Source: a virus. From it: 64,000 nucleotides of DNA. Shown here one piece after another: positions 35,903 to 42,975 of this stretch. The position numbers and the translations under genes were made by a program. The number at the start of each line of letters is the position of its first letter. Position 1 is the first letter of the stretch. Location: IMG/VR virus record IMGVR_UViG_3300015360_000024, positions 124,001-188,000 of that record; one strand, written 5' to 3'. Below the pieces are notes generated by a model. That model was not told the DNA's origin, did not search any database, and saw only the letters and a program-made list of their open reading frames with translations.

Positions 35903-36190
35903 ATGCTTACTTTGAACCTGACCAACACCTCGGGCGTCGCGATCGTTGCCGGCGACGGCGTCCTCCCCAAGATGTTCAGCTGGATGTCGATCGCGATTGC
36001 CGGCAATGCGAATGCCGTCATTCAGGTCGGTGACCTGACCAAGGAAGACCAGCCGAGCGCCGGCTTTACGGTTGGCGAGATGCTGCAGTCGCTCAAGCAG
36101 CGCGGCAAGATCACGTACAACGTCACCGACGTCGGCGACAGCGAAGACACGGGCAGCGTTGCTGACCACGTCGTCGCAACCGCTGTCTAA
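35903..36190 (+). CDS. 95-residue protein resembling the tubulin-like protein's N-domain
   Basis: A 95-residue protein with SD CTGGAGAAG. It starts MLTLNLTNTSGVAIVAGDG and later has SAGFTVGEMLQSLKQRGKITYNV. These align with MIRVTIKNTGSVQIVPGGH and SGFKVLDLLRQLVQQSVIRVDI at the N-terminus of the FtsZ-like protein (18381). Standing alone between a good SD and a strong hairpin, it looks like an efficiently expressed small protein, possibly a virion component. The relationship is by eye and moderate. Confidence 0.65.
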   Translation: MLTLNLTNTSGVAIVAGDGVLPKMFSWMSIAIAGNANAVIQVGDLTKEDQPSAGFTVGEMLQSLKQRGKITYNVTDVGDSEDTGSVADHVVATAV

Positions 36191-36201
36191 GTGGTCGACT
36201 A

Positions 36202-36236
36202 AATAGGGCTTCTAGGCTTGACCTAGAAGGCCTATT
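36202..36236 (+). terminator. Strong hairpin, probable terminator
   Basis: A 15-base stem with one mismatch (AATAGGGCTTCTAGG pairs with CCTAGAAGGCCTATT) around a 5-base loop (CTTGA) directly after the 95-residue gene. No U-run follows, so it may be a factor-dependent stop, an mRNA-stabilising 3' end or a processing site. Confidence 0.6.
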
Positions 36237-36270
36237 CCTGCGAATCTTCGATCACTGAAGAGGTGGATCG

Positions 36271-36597
36271 GTGTCTTCTGACTACCTAAAGGAATACCGG
36301 AGGTTAACCATACCTCTCATGCAGCAGCTATCCGAGGCAATGCCTGGTGGTAGCGCGCCTGGCGTTCCTGGGTACACAGGTGGGCAGGCAGATCTTACGC
36401 CTCTAAAGAACAAGGCTCGCGAGGCCGTCGAGGCGTTGAACGATGCCCAGAAGGCAGCTGACTCGGGTCGAACTGAGGACACACTCGACGCTCTTCGTAG
36501 GGCTCGTGCTGTCATCGATGCTGCACTGGGCGGTAGTCTCGGCGCTCATGGCGCTGCGATAGCGCCAACCGGCGGTCCTGGGTATGGACGGTACTGA
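36271..36597 (+). CDS. Small helical protein
   Basis: A 108-residue protein with GTG start after AGAGGTGG. A helical centre (LKNKAREAVEALNDAQKAADSG) is flanked by Gly/Pro-rich ends. Its stop overlaps the next ATG (TGATG). Resembles small internal or assembly proteins of large phages only in general character; no family recognised. Confidence 0.6.
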   Translation: MSSDYLKEYRRLTIPLMQQLSEAMPGGSAPGVPGYTGGQADLTPLKNKAREAVEALNDAQKAADSGRTEDTLDALRRARAVIDAALGGSLGAHGAAIAPTGGPGYGRY

Positions 36598-37022
36598 TGA
36601 ATGCCGTGGCGATAAACCGTCAGTTGGTTGAGCCTCATCGGCGTCCAGAACCGCTCAGTGAGAACGACCACATCCTGACCATCAGGCCGTGCGTCGTCCG
36701 ACGAGGTCGGCTCTTTCCTGATGGTGATGCACAGGATCTCAACATCAGGGAAGCGGTCGACCTTCTTGCACCGAGCAAGAGGCACCTGGCGAGGACCAAC
36801 GTACTTCGGGCCAAGACAGGCCAGTACATTGGGGTCAAGTCAGATTCGTCGAACTTTGTCATTGTAAATCCTACAAGTGACGGCGATATTCGCTGGCTCT
36901 TGAAGAAGTATCCAGATCTACAATTCCAGATCCGTGATGTATATCTGGTGGAGTCGGTCGTCATCCGAAGAAACGCTATTGACCTTCCGTCGGACGGCGA
37001 AGGTAACGGAGATCGCACATGA
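36597..37022 (+). CDS. Uncharacterised protein
   Basis: A 141-residue protein, overlapping both neighbours by a few bases. The sequence (LTIRPCVVRRGRLFPDG, QYIGVKSDSSNFVIVNP) suggests a compact alpha/beta domain. No catalytic motif, no signal peptide. It is in an operon with the basic Cys-rich protein downstream. Confidence 0.6.
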   Translation: MNAVAINRQLVEPHRRPEPLSENDHILTIRPCVVRRGRLFPDGDAQDLNIREAVDLLAPSKRHLARTNVLRAKTGQYIGVKSDSSNFVIVNPTSDGDIRWLLKKYPDLQFQIRDVYLVESVVIRRNAIDLPSDGEGNGDRT

Positions 37023-37741
37023 GCAAAGCTTCAGACCTGCTTGAGGAAATGAAGGGGATCTTCGGAGGTACGTTTGGTCGCACGACCAGCCCGACGTTGA
37101 TCTCGGAAGCTCAACGTCCAATGCCGTCGCAGAACCGCTCCGACAAGGGGCTGGTCAAGGGCAAGAAGGGCGGATTTGTTCCGTCTGGCCGTGGCGACAA
37201 GTCGAAGAGCGGTTCAACGATCACCGCGAAGAAGGTCATGAAGGCTGCTGCTCGTGCTGCGAAGGACGATCCGAAGCACAAGGAGAAGCAGGCCGACGAC
37301 GAGAAGCGCTTCCAGGGTGTCATGAAGGACATCCGTGGCGAGATGGACAAGTCCCACCAGAAGTCGCTCGCCAAGAAGGCTGTGCCGTCTACCGGCGGTG
37401 GTGGTGATAGCGCTCCATCCGACAAGAAGGGAAGCCAGGCAAGCAGCGCTTCCAAGTCTGGTCGTCGTCACTTCCCGTTCAAGCGCAACGCTAACCTTGG
37501 CCCTGGGCCTCGTGGAGAACACCACGACGAGACCAAGTGCTGGAAGTGCAAGTGCGGAAACGTCTATAGCGACGGCTGCAATTGCGTCGCTTCCGGCAAC
37601 GGCGAGAACTGCCCTGACAAGGGCACGACCAAGAAGATCAGCTACAAGAAGGAATACAAGCGTAGCTACAACAACGAGTACCACGCTTGGAGAGCCAGGC
37701 AGGGTGGCGCCGTTACTCAGCGTCTCGGTTCCACCAGGTAA
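37019..37741 (+). CDS. Basic, low-complexity protein with a Cys cluster
   Basis: A 240-residue, Lys/Ser-rich protein. Residues 30-160 look disordered and strongly basic, consistent with nucleic-acid binding or an internal head protein. Near the C-terminus, CWKCKCGN, DGCNCV and NCPD make a dense Cys cluster that probably binds zinc. The last 40 residues are basic and aromatic (YKKEYKRSYNNEYHAW). Function unknown. Confidence 0.6.
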   Translation: MSKASDLLEEMKGIFGGTFGRTTSPTLISEAQRPMPSQNRSDKGLVKGKKGGFVPSGRGDKSKSGSTITAKKVMKAAARAAKDDPKHKEKQADDEKRFQGVMKDIRGEMDKSHQKSLAKKAVPSTGGGGDSAPSDKKGSQASSASKSGRRHFPFKRNANLGPGPRGEHHDETKCWKCKCGNVYSDGCNCVASGNGENCPDKGTTKKISYKKEYKRSYNNEYHAWRARQGGAVTQRLGSTR

Positions 37742-37758
37742 CTTTCAGCGAGGAATTT

Positions 37759-37956
37759 ATGGACATTTCCAAGGTAAACGATCTTCTCGGCCAGGTTCGC
37801 GTCAAGTTGGAGTCGCTCGATCCCAACAACGAGGGCATTGAGGTCATCGGCAACAAGAGCGGCGGAAGCGTCAGTACGGCCAACGGCAAGATGGCCAACC
37901 TGATCGCGAAGCTCGCGCGCAAGCCCAAGGTGACTGGTACCAACAAGCGCAAGTAG
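37759..37956 (+). CDS. Small basic protein
   Basis: I choose ATG 37759, five bases after GAGGAA, giving 65 residues (MDISKVNDLLGQVRVKLESL ...). The tail is Lys-rich (KPKVTGTNKRK). The upstream in-frame extension would lie within the previous gene. No known family. Confidence 0.6.
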   Translation: MDISKVNDLLGQVRVKLESLDPNNEGIEVIGNKSGGSVSTANGKMANLIAKLARKPKVTGTNKRK

Positions 37957-37958
37957 TC

Positions 37959-38912
37959 ATGATTCACTTCTCGCCGACCGTCGATCACGTCGCCAAGAAG
38001 ATTGCCCGGCTCCCTGGAGTTGAGGCGTCTTTTATTGGTCGTGACGGCGCAATCGACGTGGTGCTTGAAAAGGCACACGATCGACCGCTACGCGAGCACG
38101 CAATCCAGATTGGGATGCGTGCGATGGTTCCAGTTCGGGTGTTCTACAGGATGCCTGACGGAAACATCGTTGGCGAAGCGAAGGCCGGCCAGAAGATCGA
38201 AGCCATCGAGGACTTCTACACCAACATTCACGTTGCTGGTTTCGCCGGCAGCGAGCCGTCCGCTCCGCCTGAGAAGATCGCAGGCGATGCGCAGGGCGAC
38301 CAGAAGGTTGGGTCCGAGAAGGACACCAGGGACGACGCTGGACAACTGAAGCTCGCCAGGATTCGTTCTACGTCTCGTGGTCGAGAAGTGGTTGGCTGGC
38401 GTTACGGCACCAAGGCATTGCGCTCCGGCGACAAGGTCAAGTTCAAGGAGGCATGCGTGCTTCAGTGGACGGCTGGCCGTACTGTCAAGGTTCCCGTTGG
38501 GATGACTGGCAAAGTGTCGAAGGTCGCCTCAAAGAGTCCGATGGCCTACCTGTCCATGGGTGGGCACGACGGTATTGAGCTGCCGATACATGCGATAGGT
38601 CACGTCTACGACGTGATGGTTGATCCCGCATTGGAGTCGAAGGCGACAACGGTGACCTCGCGACAGGCTGGCCTGCCAACGCAGATCGCCAAGCTAGTGT
38701 CGACCATTGGATTTGGTCGTCCTCATCATGAGCCGTCAGAGACGCCAAACAACGGCCCAAACTTCAAGGGCAAGGAAAAGATCCCGACGGAGGCTACCGA
38801 CGACATGCTCGTCCCGAAGTCCGCTAAGAAGACGCCTGGCGGCAAGGACGATGACCGTACGATCCACACATCGACTGGTGAGCCACCGAGGGTGCTCCTA
38901 GCTCGGAAGTAG
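37959..38912 (+). CDS. Uncharacterised two-part protein
   Basis: A 317-residue protein. Residues 1-90 form a compact alpha/beta unit (MIHFSPTVDHVAKKIARLP); residues 125-235 contain a barrel-like region (LRSGDKVKFKEACVLQW, VPVGMTGKVSKV), reminiscent of small SH3/KOW-type barrels; the last 70 residues are a disordered basic tail. This might bind RNA or DNA. No close family is recognised. Confidence 0.55.
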   Translation: MIHFSPTVDHVAKKIARLPGVEASFIGRDGAIDVVLEKAHDRPLREHAIQIGMRAMVPVRVFYRMPDGNIVGEAKAGQKIEAIEDFYTNIHVAGFAGSEPSAPPEKIAGDAQGDQKVGSEKDTRDDAGQLKLARIRSTSRGREVVGWRYGTKALRSGDKVKFKEACVLQWTAGRTVKVPVGMTGKVSKVASKSPMAYLSMGGHDGIELPIHAIGHVYDVMVDPALESKATTVTSRQAGLPTQIAKLVSTIGFGRPHHEPSETPNNGPNFKGKEKIPTEATDDMLVPKSAKKTPGGKDDDRTIHTSTGEPPRVLLARK

Positions 38913-38949
38913 TGCGCCCTCGCCAGCGTTGATCTATCCTGTTGTGTAG

Positions 38950-39690
38950 ATGAGCGCATTTACCACCATAGCCAGGGCATTCAGAGGCGGTCTCGCCCAG
39001 AAGCCTGCACGCGCGTATCTAATCCCGCTCGATGGGTTCAAGGGCGACGAGCCGAGGCTTAACTGGCTTCGCTCGTTTCAATATTTTCCAGCGACCATTG
39101 CCGATCACCAGGGTACGAACTATCAGACCAAGGTGATTCCGGGTCTGAGTCATCCGCTTTATCAGTGGACGTCTGGCCAAGAGAGAACTATCTCCTTCGA
39201 GGCAATCTTCACTCGTGATCGGACCTATACAGAAGCTGAAAAGAAGTCCATCGCGGACGGGTCGAAGGCGTTTTACGCAAGCTCAATCGCCTCGAACAAT
39301 GACTTCAGAAACGTCGACATTCCAAGTGCGGTTGCATGGCTTCGGTCGCACTTGCTTCCAGAGTACAGCTCCAATGGCAGAGGAACATTTTCATCGACCC
39401 CTCAGCGTCCTCATCCTCCAGCCAAGCTGATCCTTGGAATGCCAGGGGTGAGATTGAATTGGGGCGTTCCAGATCTTCCCCCAGATGAGATGTACGTCAT
39501 CATGAAGGGTTGCGAAGTGGCATACGATGGATTTTTCCATGACGGAACGCCGCGTATGGCAAAGGTCGCTTTGGTGTTTGGCGAGATCATCCAGATTGGC
39601 GGGAAGATCAAGGTTCAGGACGGAGGCACCAAGCGTAGACTTGGCGCATCTGCTTACAATCTGAGCACGCAACGAGGGAAGGGCGGCTGA
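38950..39690 (+). CDS. Baseplate/tail-tube-associated protein (LysM-adaptor type)
   Basis: A 246-residue protein. The run FQYFPATIADHQGTNYQ, then HPLYQWTSGQERTISFEAIFTRD near residues 38-98 follows the pattern of contractile-injection-system tube-cap/baseplate proteins (strand, 'P.G..HP..QWTSG.ERT.SF...F'). The ending with FGEI.QIGGKI is consistent with a further beta domain. It lacks an SD; TATCCT lies nine bases before the ATG. Assigned with moderate confidence to the inner baseplate or tail end. Confidence 0.6.
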   Translation: MSAFTTIARAFRGGLAQKPARAYLIPLDGFKGDEPRLNWLRSFQYFPATIADHQGTNYQTKVIPGLSHPLYQWTSGQERTISFEAIFTRDRTYTEAEKKSIADGSKAFYASSIASNNDFRNVDIPSAVAWLRSHLLPEYSSNGRGTFSSTPQRPHPPAKLILGMPGVRLNWGVPDLPPDEMYVIMKGCEVAYDGFFHDGTPRMAKVALVFGEIIQIGGKIKVQDGGTKRRLGASAYNLSTQRGKGG

Positions 39691-39692
39691 TT

Positions 39693-39947
39693 GTGGCGGC
39701 CCCCAAGAAAGCCTTCGGCAAGGGTAGGTCGCCAACGCGATTCTCGTTCACGTACGAGGATTTTGCCCATGCCATGGGTTGCTCGATCGAAGCAGCTCGC
39801 AAGCATGCCCAGCGTGGCAACTACAATCCGAAGGACTTGATGTCGATCTTGGAGTTCGTCCAGGTGAAGCTCTCCAAGGAGAGCGGGGACAGCCTTCAGA
39901 CGCTCGTAGAGAAGGCTCGCGACGTTGTTCAGGGCAACGAGGAGTAG
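39693..39947 (+). CDS. Small HTH-like protein
   Basis: An 84-residue protein with GTG start. FTYEDFAHAMGCSIEAARKHAQRG at about residues 18-41 looks like a helix-turn-helix with recognition helix SIEAARKHAQR, followed by a helix (NPKDLMSILEFVQVKL). It may bind DNA or serve as a small terminase-like or replication accessory protein. It is followed by two small zinc-ribbon proteins. Confidence 0.55.
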   Translation: MAAPKKAFGKGRSPTRFSFTYEDFAHAMGCSIEAARKHAQRGNYNPKDLMSILEFVQVKLSKESGDSLQTLVEKARDVVQGNEE

Positions 39948-39950
39948 GTT

Positions 39951-40205
39951 GTGGCCTGGGTTTGTCCTCGCTGTGAGAAGCGAATCTTCGCGCCGAGAGA
40001 GGCTGCGATCCGATTCGTTTTTCATTGGAAGTATACGAAATCTAACGAAGAACTGACGATGGATCTGAAGAATCTCAGGGACATCAGGGACGGCTATGTG
40101 GTGACCCACCTCCACTGTCCTGATCCAGAAAAACCTGGATTCAAAGAACGGATCAAGGCAATGCTCAAGATGCCTGACCATCGAGAGCATCCACTGCTAT
40201 TCTAG
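39951..40205 (+). CDS. Small zinc-ribbon protein
   Basis: An 84-residue protein with GTG start. CPRCEKR near the N-terminus and HLHC near residue 53 could form a Cys/His metal site, separated by a helical segment (TMDLKNLRDIRDG). Family unknown; a nucleic-acid or protein-binding adaptor is possible. Confidence 0.55.
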   Translation: MAWVCPRCEKRIFAPREAAIRFVFHWKYTKSNEELTMDLKNLRDIRDGYVVTHLHCPDPEKPGFKERIKAMLKMPDHREHPLLF

Positions 40206-40212
40206 GAACACC

Positions 40213-40398
40213 ATGAGCGATTTCACTTGCCCCAGCTGCACCGCGAAGATTCAGAATGCCCGATCTGTCGGCTGCCCGGCGTGCGGCTTTGGGAAGCCAC
40301 ACGATCACAAGCACGAGCAGATCAAGCAGCCGACGACAAAACCGACCGTCGAGGCCCCTCCAGGCTTTAACGGGGACTACCTCACCGAGACTCGTTGA
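40213..40398 (+). CDS. Small zinc-ribbon protein
   Basis: A 61-residue protein. CPSCTAK and CPACGFG make a classical four-Cys zinc ribbon at residues ~5-24. The remainder is a short disordered tail ending in GFNGDYLTETR. It is the second of two adjacent zinc ribbons, before the helicase gene. Confidence 0.6.
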   Translation: MSDFTCPSCTAKIQNARSVGCPACGFGKPHDHKHEQIKQPTTKPTVEAPPGFNGDYLTETR

Positions 40399-40423
40399 CG
40401 ATTGGGCGGTTCGCTCCTAGGGT
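40395..40423 (+). promoter_or_regulatory. Sigma70-like promoter of the helicase gene
   Basis: TTGACG at 40395-40400 and TAGGGT at 40418-40423 are separated by 17 bases. The start of transcription would be near 40430, leaving a short leader that carries the GAGGA ribosome site six bases before the helicase ATG. Confidence 0.55.
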
Positions 40424-40447
40424 CGTCCTCCTTGTCGAGGATCCCCT

Positions 40448-41704
40448 ATGGCCACGCCACCTGATATCAACTGGAACCAGCAGCAGCGTGACGCGATCGA
40501 TCGGCTTCGTGGCTGGTCAGACAAGTCCGAGGCTGGCCTCCAAGTCGCGTTGACCGGAGCCGCCGGTACCGGCAAGACGACAGTCTTGTCTGCGGTGAAG
40601 CCATTCCTTGATGGAAAGGGCGTTGCCTGGACAGCGATGACCGGCAAGGCGGCCCTGCGCATGCGGGATGCTGCTGGCATCGAGGCGAGGACCCTGCACT
40701 CAATCCTCTACAAAAGGCCGTCCAAGGGAAGAAACAACAAGCTGTATTTCAACAGCTTGAAGGAGCCTGACTGCAAATACCTCATCATCGACGAGGCTTC
40801 GATGATGACGCCAAAGATCTACAACGATCTCCAGGCCTGGGCGGCTCAAGGCGTCAGGATCCTGTACGTAGGCGACGGGTACCAGCTGCCGCCCGTGCTC
40901 GACTACAAAGAGGTCAAGGAGTACGGCGAGGACTTCTCGATCTTCTGCAAGGTCGATGGTCCAGCGCTCAGCCAGGTCATGCGCAGCGGCGACGACATCA
41001 TCAAGGTCGCCACCCAGCTTCGTGAGGAGAACGAGGTCCCGAAGAAGAACATAGGCGAGTCCTACAGGATCTGCCGGTCGGCGACGCCTGGCATGGACGC
41101 AATCGAATCCTGGCTCAAGGACAACGACGACCACATTCTCATCACGTGGCGCAACAAGCTGCGGATGGCAGCTAACCGGCTCGTGCGGAAGCGCCTCGGA
41201 TACGAGGGGGTGATCCCCAATAAGACCGAGCCAGTGATGCTCTGCAAGAACGGCGAGACGGACTCTGGGCCGATCTTGAATGGCGAGATTCACTACGCCG
41301 AGGAGTTTAGGGAGGGCGCCCACTTCGGCAAAGAAGTGAAGTGCATGAACTTCTACACGGACTTGGGGTTGAACATCTTCGCCAACACCCAAGGACGGGA
41401 CGAGCCGATGGACGGCGGATTCCCGAACGTGAAGGACTGGAAGGAGTACATGCACCATTTCAAGGTGAGTCGTCTCCCAGATCCAATCCCACTTACCTAC
41501 GGATACGTCAGCACGGCCCATAAGGCCCAGGGCAGTGAGTACCGCAGGGTCAGCATCTTCCTGGCCGCTGAGGATCTTCAGAACGAGCACTTCCGCAAGG
41601 ACACCGTCCTGCCGAACGGACAGACAATGCCCTTTGCTACTCGTTGGCTCTATACCAGTTTGACGCGTGCGCGCCAACAAGTCAGTTTGATTCTAGGATC
41701 TTAG
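40448..41704 (+). CDS. SF1B DNA helicase, Dda/RecD type
   Basis: A 418-residue protein with the motif order of SF1B helicases: Walker A GAAGTGKT at 37-44, motif Ia near MTGKAALRM, motif II DEAS at 115-118, motif III GDGYQLPPV at 142-150, and motifs V/VI GYVSTAHKAQGSEY near 352 and YTSLTRARQQV near 402. The 5'-3' helicase Dda of T4 (about 440 residues) is a close comparison. It probably acts in phage replication or recombination, displacing proteins and initiating forks. A promoter and a SD precede it. Its 3' end overlaps the opposite-strand HNH gene by 23 bases. Confidence 0.93.
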   Translation: MATPPDINWNQQQRDAIDRLRGWSDKSEAGLQVALTGAAGTGKTTVLSAVKPFLDGKGVAWTAMTGKAALRMRDAAGIEARTLHSILYKRPSKGRNNKLYFNSLKEPDCKYLIIDEASMMTPKIYNDLQAWAAQGVRILYVGDGYQLPPVLDYKEVKEYGEDFSIFCKVDGPALSQVMRSGDDIIKVATQLREENEVPKKNIGESYRICRSATPGMDAIESWLKDNDDHILITWRNKLRMAANRLVRKRLGYEGVIPNKTEPVMLCKNGETDSGPILNGEIHYAEEFREGAHFGKEVKCMNFYTDLGLNIFANTQGRDEPMDGGFPNVKDWKEYMHHFKVSRLPDPIPLTYGYVSTAHKAQGSEYRRVSIFLAAEDLQNEHFRKDTVLPNGQTMPFATRWLYTSLTRARQQVSLILGS

Positions 41705-42341
41705 CTCTGTATTTCCCCCGCCCGGCTTTGTCGATTCGACCCTGGTGGAAGAGTGAAATCAATGCCTGGTTGCACCAGAGCTTATTCTTGCCAGCTGATT
41801 GTTCTCGACCCTGAAAGTCATTCGCTTGGAATGTTTTGACCGGGTTAGAATTGATTTCTTCTAGGATCCAAAGAAAAGGATCTTTTGTTGGTGCTGTTTT
41901 ATTCTCGCCACGTGATGCCGTCCTGATTCTGTGACAACAGGCGCAGACGACCTCGCACTTAGCGATCTCTTCCTTAATCAATTCGAGCTTATATGCTCCA
42001 GACACGTAGCTTGAGATGCTCTTGATCTTGTCACCGCGCACGTGATCGAAATCCATGGCGACAGGTGGCCATTTCTTCCCGCAGTCGGCACACGGAACAT
42101 CCTTGGCTGAGTTGATGTAGTCCTTAGCGATCTTTCGACGCGATTCCTGGTCAAGGTCTCGCTTAGGCCTGGTTCGCTTGTTGTACTCAACCCGATACGC
42201 CTTCATCTTCTCGGCGTTGTCCGTGTAGTACTTATTGCGGCAGTTCCAGCACTCTCCGCGACGACCGATGCTGCCATCACGTTGACGGAAAGTTGCGAAA
42301 CGGTTTCGCGGGGTTTCGTTTCCGCACTTCTTACATATCAT
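41682..42341 (-). CDS. HNH endonuclease, free-standing
   Basis: A 219-residue minus-strand protein. An N-terminal zinc ribbon (C3, C6, C31, C34) precedes the HNH domain: CADCGKKW near 84-91, the catalytic core DFDH at 97-100 and VVCACCHRIRT near 131-141. The rest resembles a DNA-contact domain (NPVKTFQANDFQG). It is oriented against the surrounding genes and overlaps the helicase 3' end, the usual arrangement of an invading homing gene. It may cut and spread in related phages. Confidence 0.85.
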   Translation of the reverse strand: MICKKCGNETPRNRFATFRQRDGSIGRRGECWNCRNKYYTDNAEKMKAYRVEYNKRTRPKRDLDQESRRKIAKDYINSAKDVPCADCGKKWPPVAMDFDHVRGDKIKSISSYVSGAYKLELIKEEIAKCEVVCACCHRIRTASRGENKTAPTKDPFLWILEEINSNPVKTFQANDFQGREQSAGKNKLWCNQALISLFHQGRIDKAGRGKYRAKILESN

Positions 42342-42428
42342 TGGTTATATAGATAACACGATTTTGGTATAGCCAACAGGATCCCGTTTATTTTCGGTAG
42401 GTAGCGGTAAAAAATCGAATGTTGTAGT

Positions 42429-42698
42429 GTGGCCCCGGTGGGAGCGCTCCTACAACTATGCGAGTCCGTTCGGGACGCAATCGAAGACGACGGCTGGAAG
42501 GGATGCTTCCAGAAGTCCGTCTTTGCGTATCATCAGAAGACTGGCCTGCCCATTCCAGGGCTATGGGCTGCGGTCGAGGCTGTCGTGAGCGGACAGACTC
42601 CTGGTAAGGTTCTCAAGCGCCTCCAGAAAAGCTGGGGCGGATCTCCTGAGGATTGGGTCCGATGGTTTACCATCGCTAAGCAAAGGCCAGACTGCTGA
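42429..42698 (+). CDS. Small uncharacterised protein
   Basis: An 89-residue protein with GTG start, Trp-rich and helical (LLQLCESVRDAIEDDGWKG, SWGGSPEDWVRWF). The 87 bases before it, between divergent genes, are AT-rich and contain an imperfect inverted repeat TGGTTATA/TATAGCCA, possibly a regulatory site for both directions. Confidence 0.55.
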   Translation: MAPVGALLQLCESVRDAIEDDGWKGCFQKSVFAYHQKTGLPIPGLWAAVEAVVSGQTPGKVLKRLQKSWGGSPEDWVRWFTIAKQRPDC

Positions 42699-42973
42699 TG
42701 AAAGAAATCCTTTTAATACTCGGCGGCGTTGGGGCTACAGGTCTCGTCCTCTTCCTCATGAAGATGTTTGGCGGGAAGAAGGGTGAAACCGTTGCAGCAC
42801 CCGATACAGCCAAATCCGCAGCTGCCCTGGAGACTGCAGCTGAGCTGCTGGGTCGGCGCGCTATGGTTGAAGCTAAGGCTGACGCTGATAAAGCGCGCGT
42901 TGAGGAAAAATTGGCGATCGAAGACCCGGCCAAAAGAGTAGAAGCTCTGGCTGAAGAACTGAAGGATCTCTAA
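42698..42973 (+). CDS. Small membrane protein with charged helical tail
   Basis: A 91-residue protein overlapping the previous stop (TGATG). Residues ~4-22 (ILLILGGVGATGLVLFLMK) are one transmembrane segment, followed by a long charged helix rich in Ala, Glu, Lys. A single N-terminal anchor with an amphipathic helix fits small holin-like or virion membrane proteins, but the evidence is thin. Confidence 0.55.
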   Translation: MKEILLILGGVGATGLVLFLMKMFGGKKGETVAAPDTAKSAAALETAAELLGRRAMVEAKADADKARVEEKLAIEDPAKRVEALAEELKDL

Positions 42974-42975
42974 CC

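Noticed and set aside
40700-41680. Long open frame of 326 codons on the minus strand
   Set aside because: It lies entirely over the helicase gene and has no recognisable motifs; it is a shadow of codon bias in the real gene.
42342-42428. Attachment site or origin in the AT-rich gap
   Set aside because: An imperfect inverted repeat is seen, but no direct repeats, tRNA end or integrase is present to support integration or replication start.
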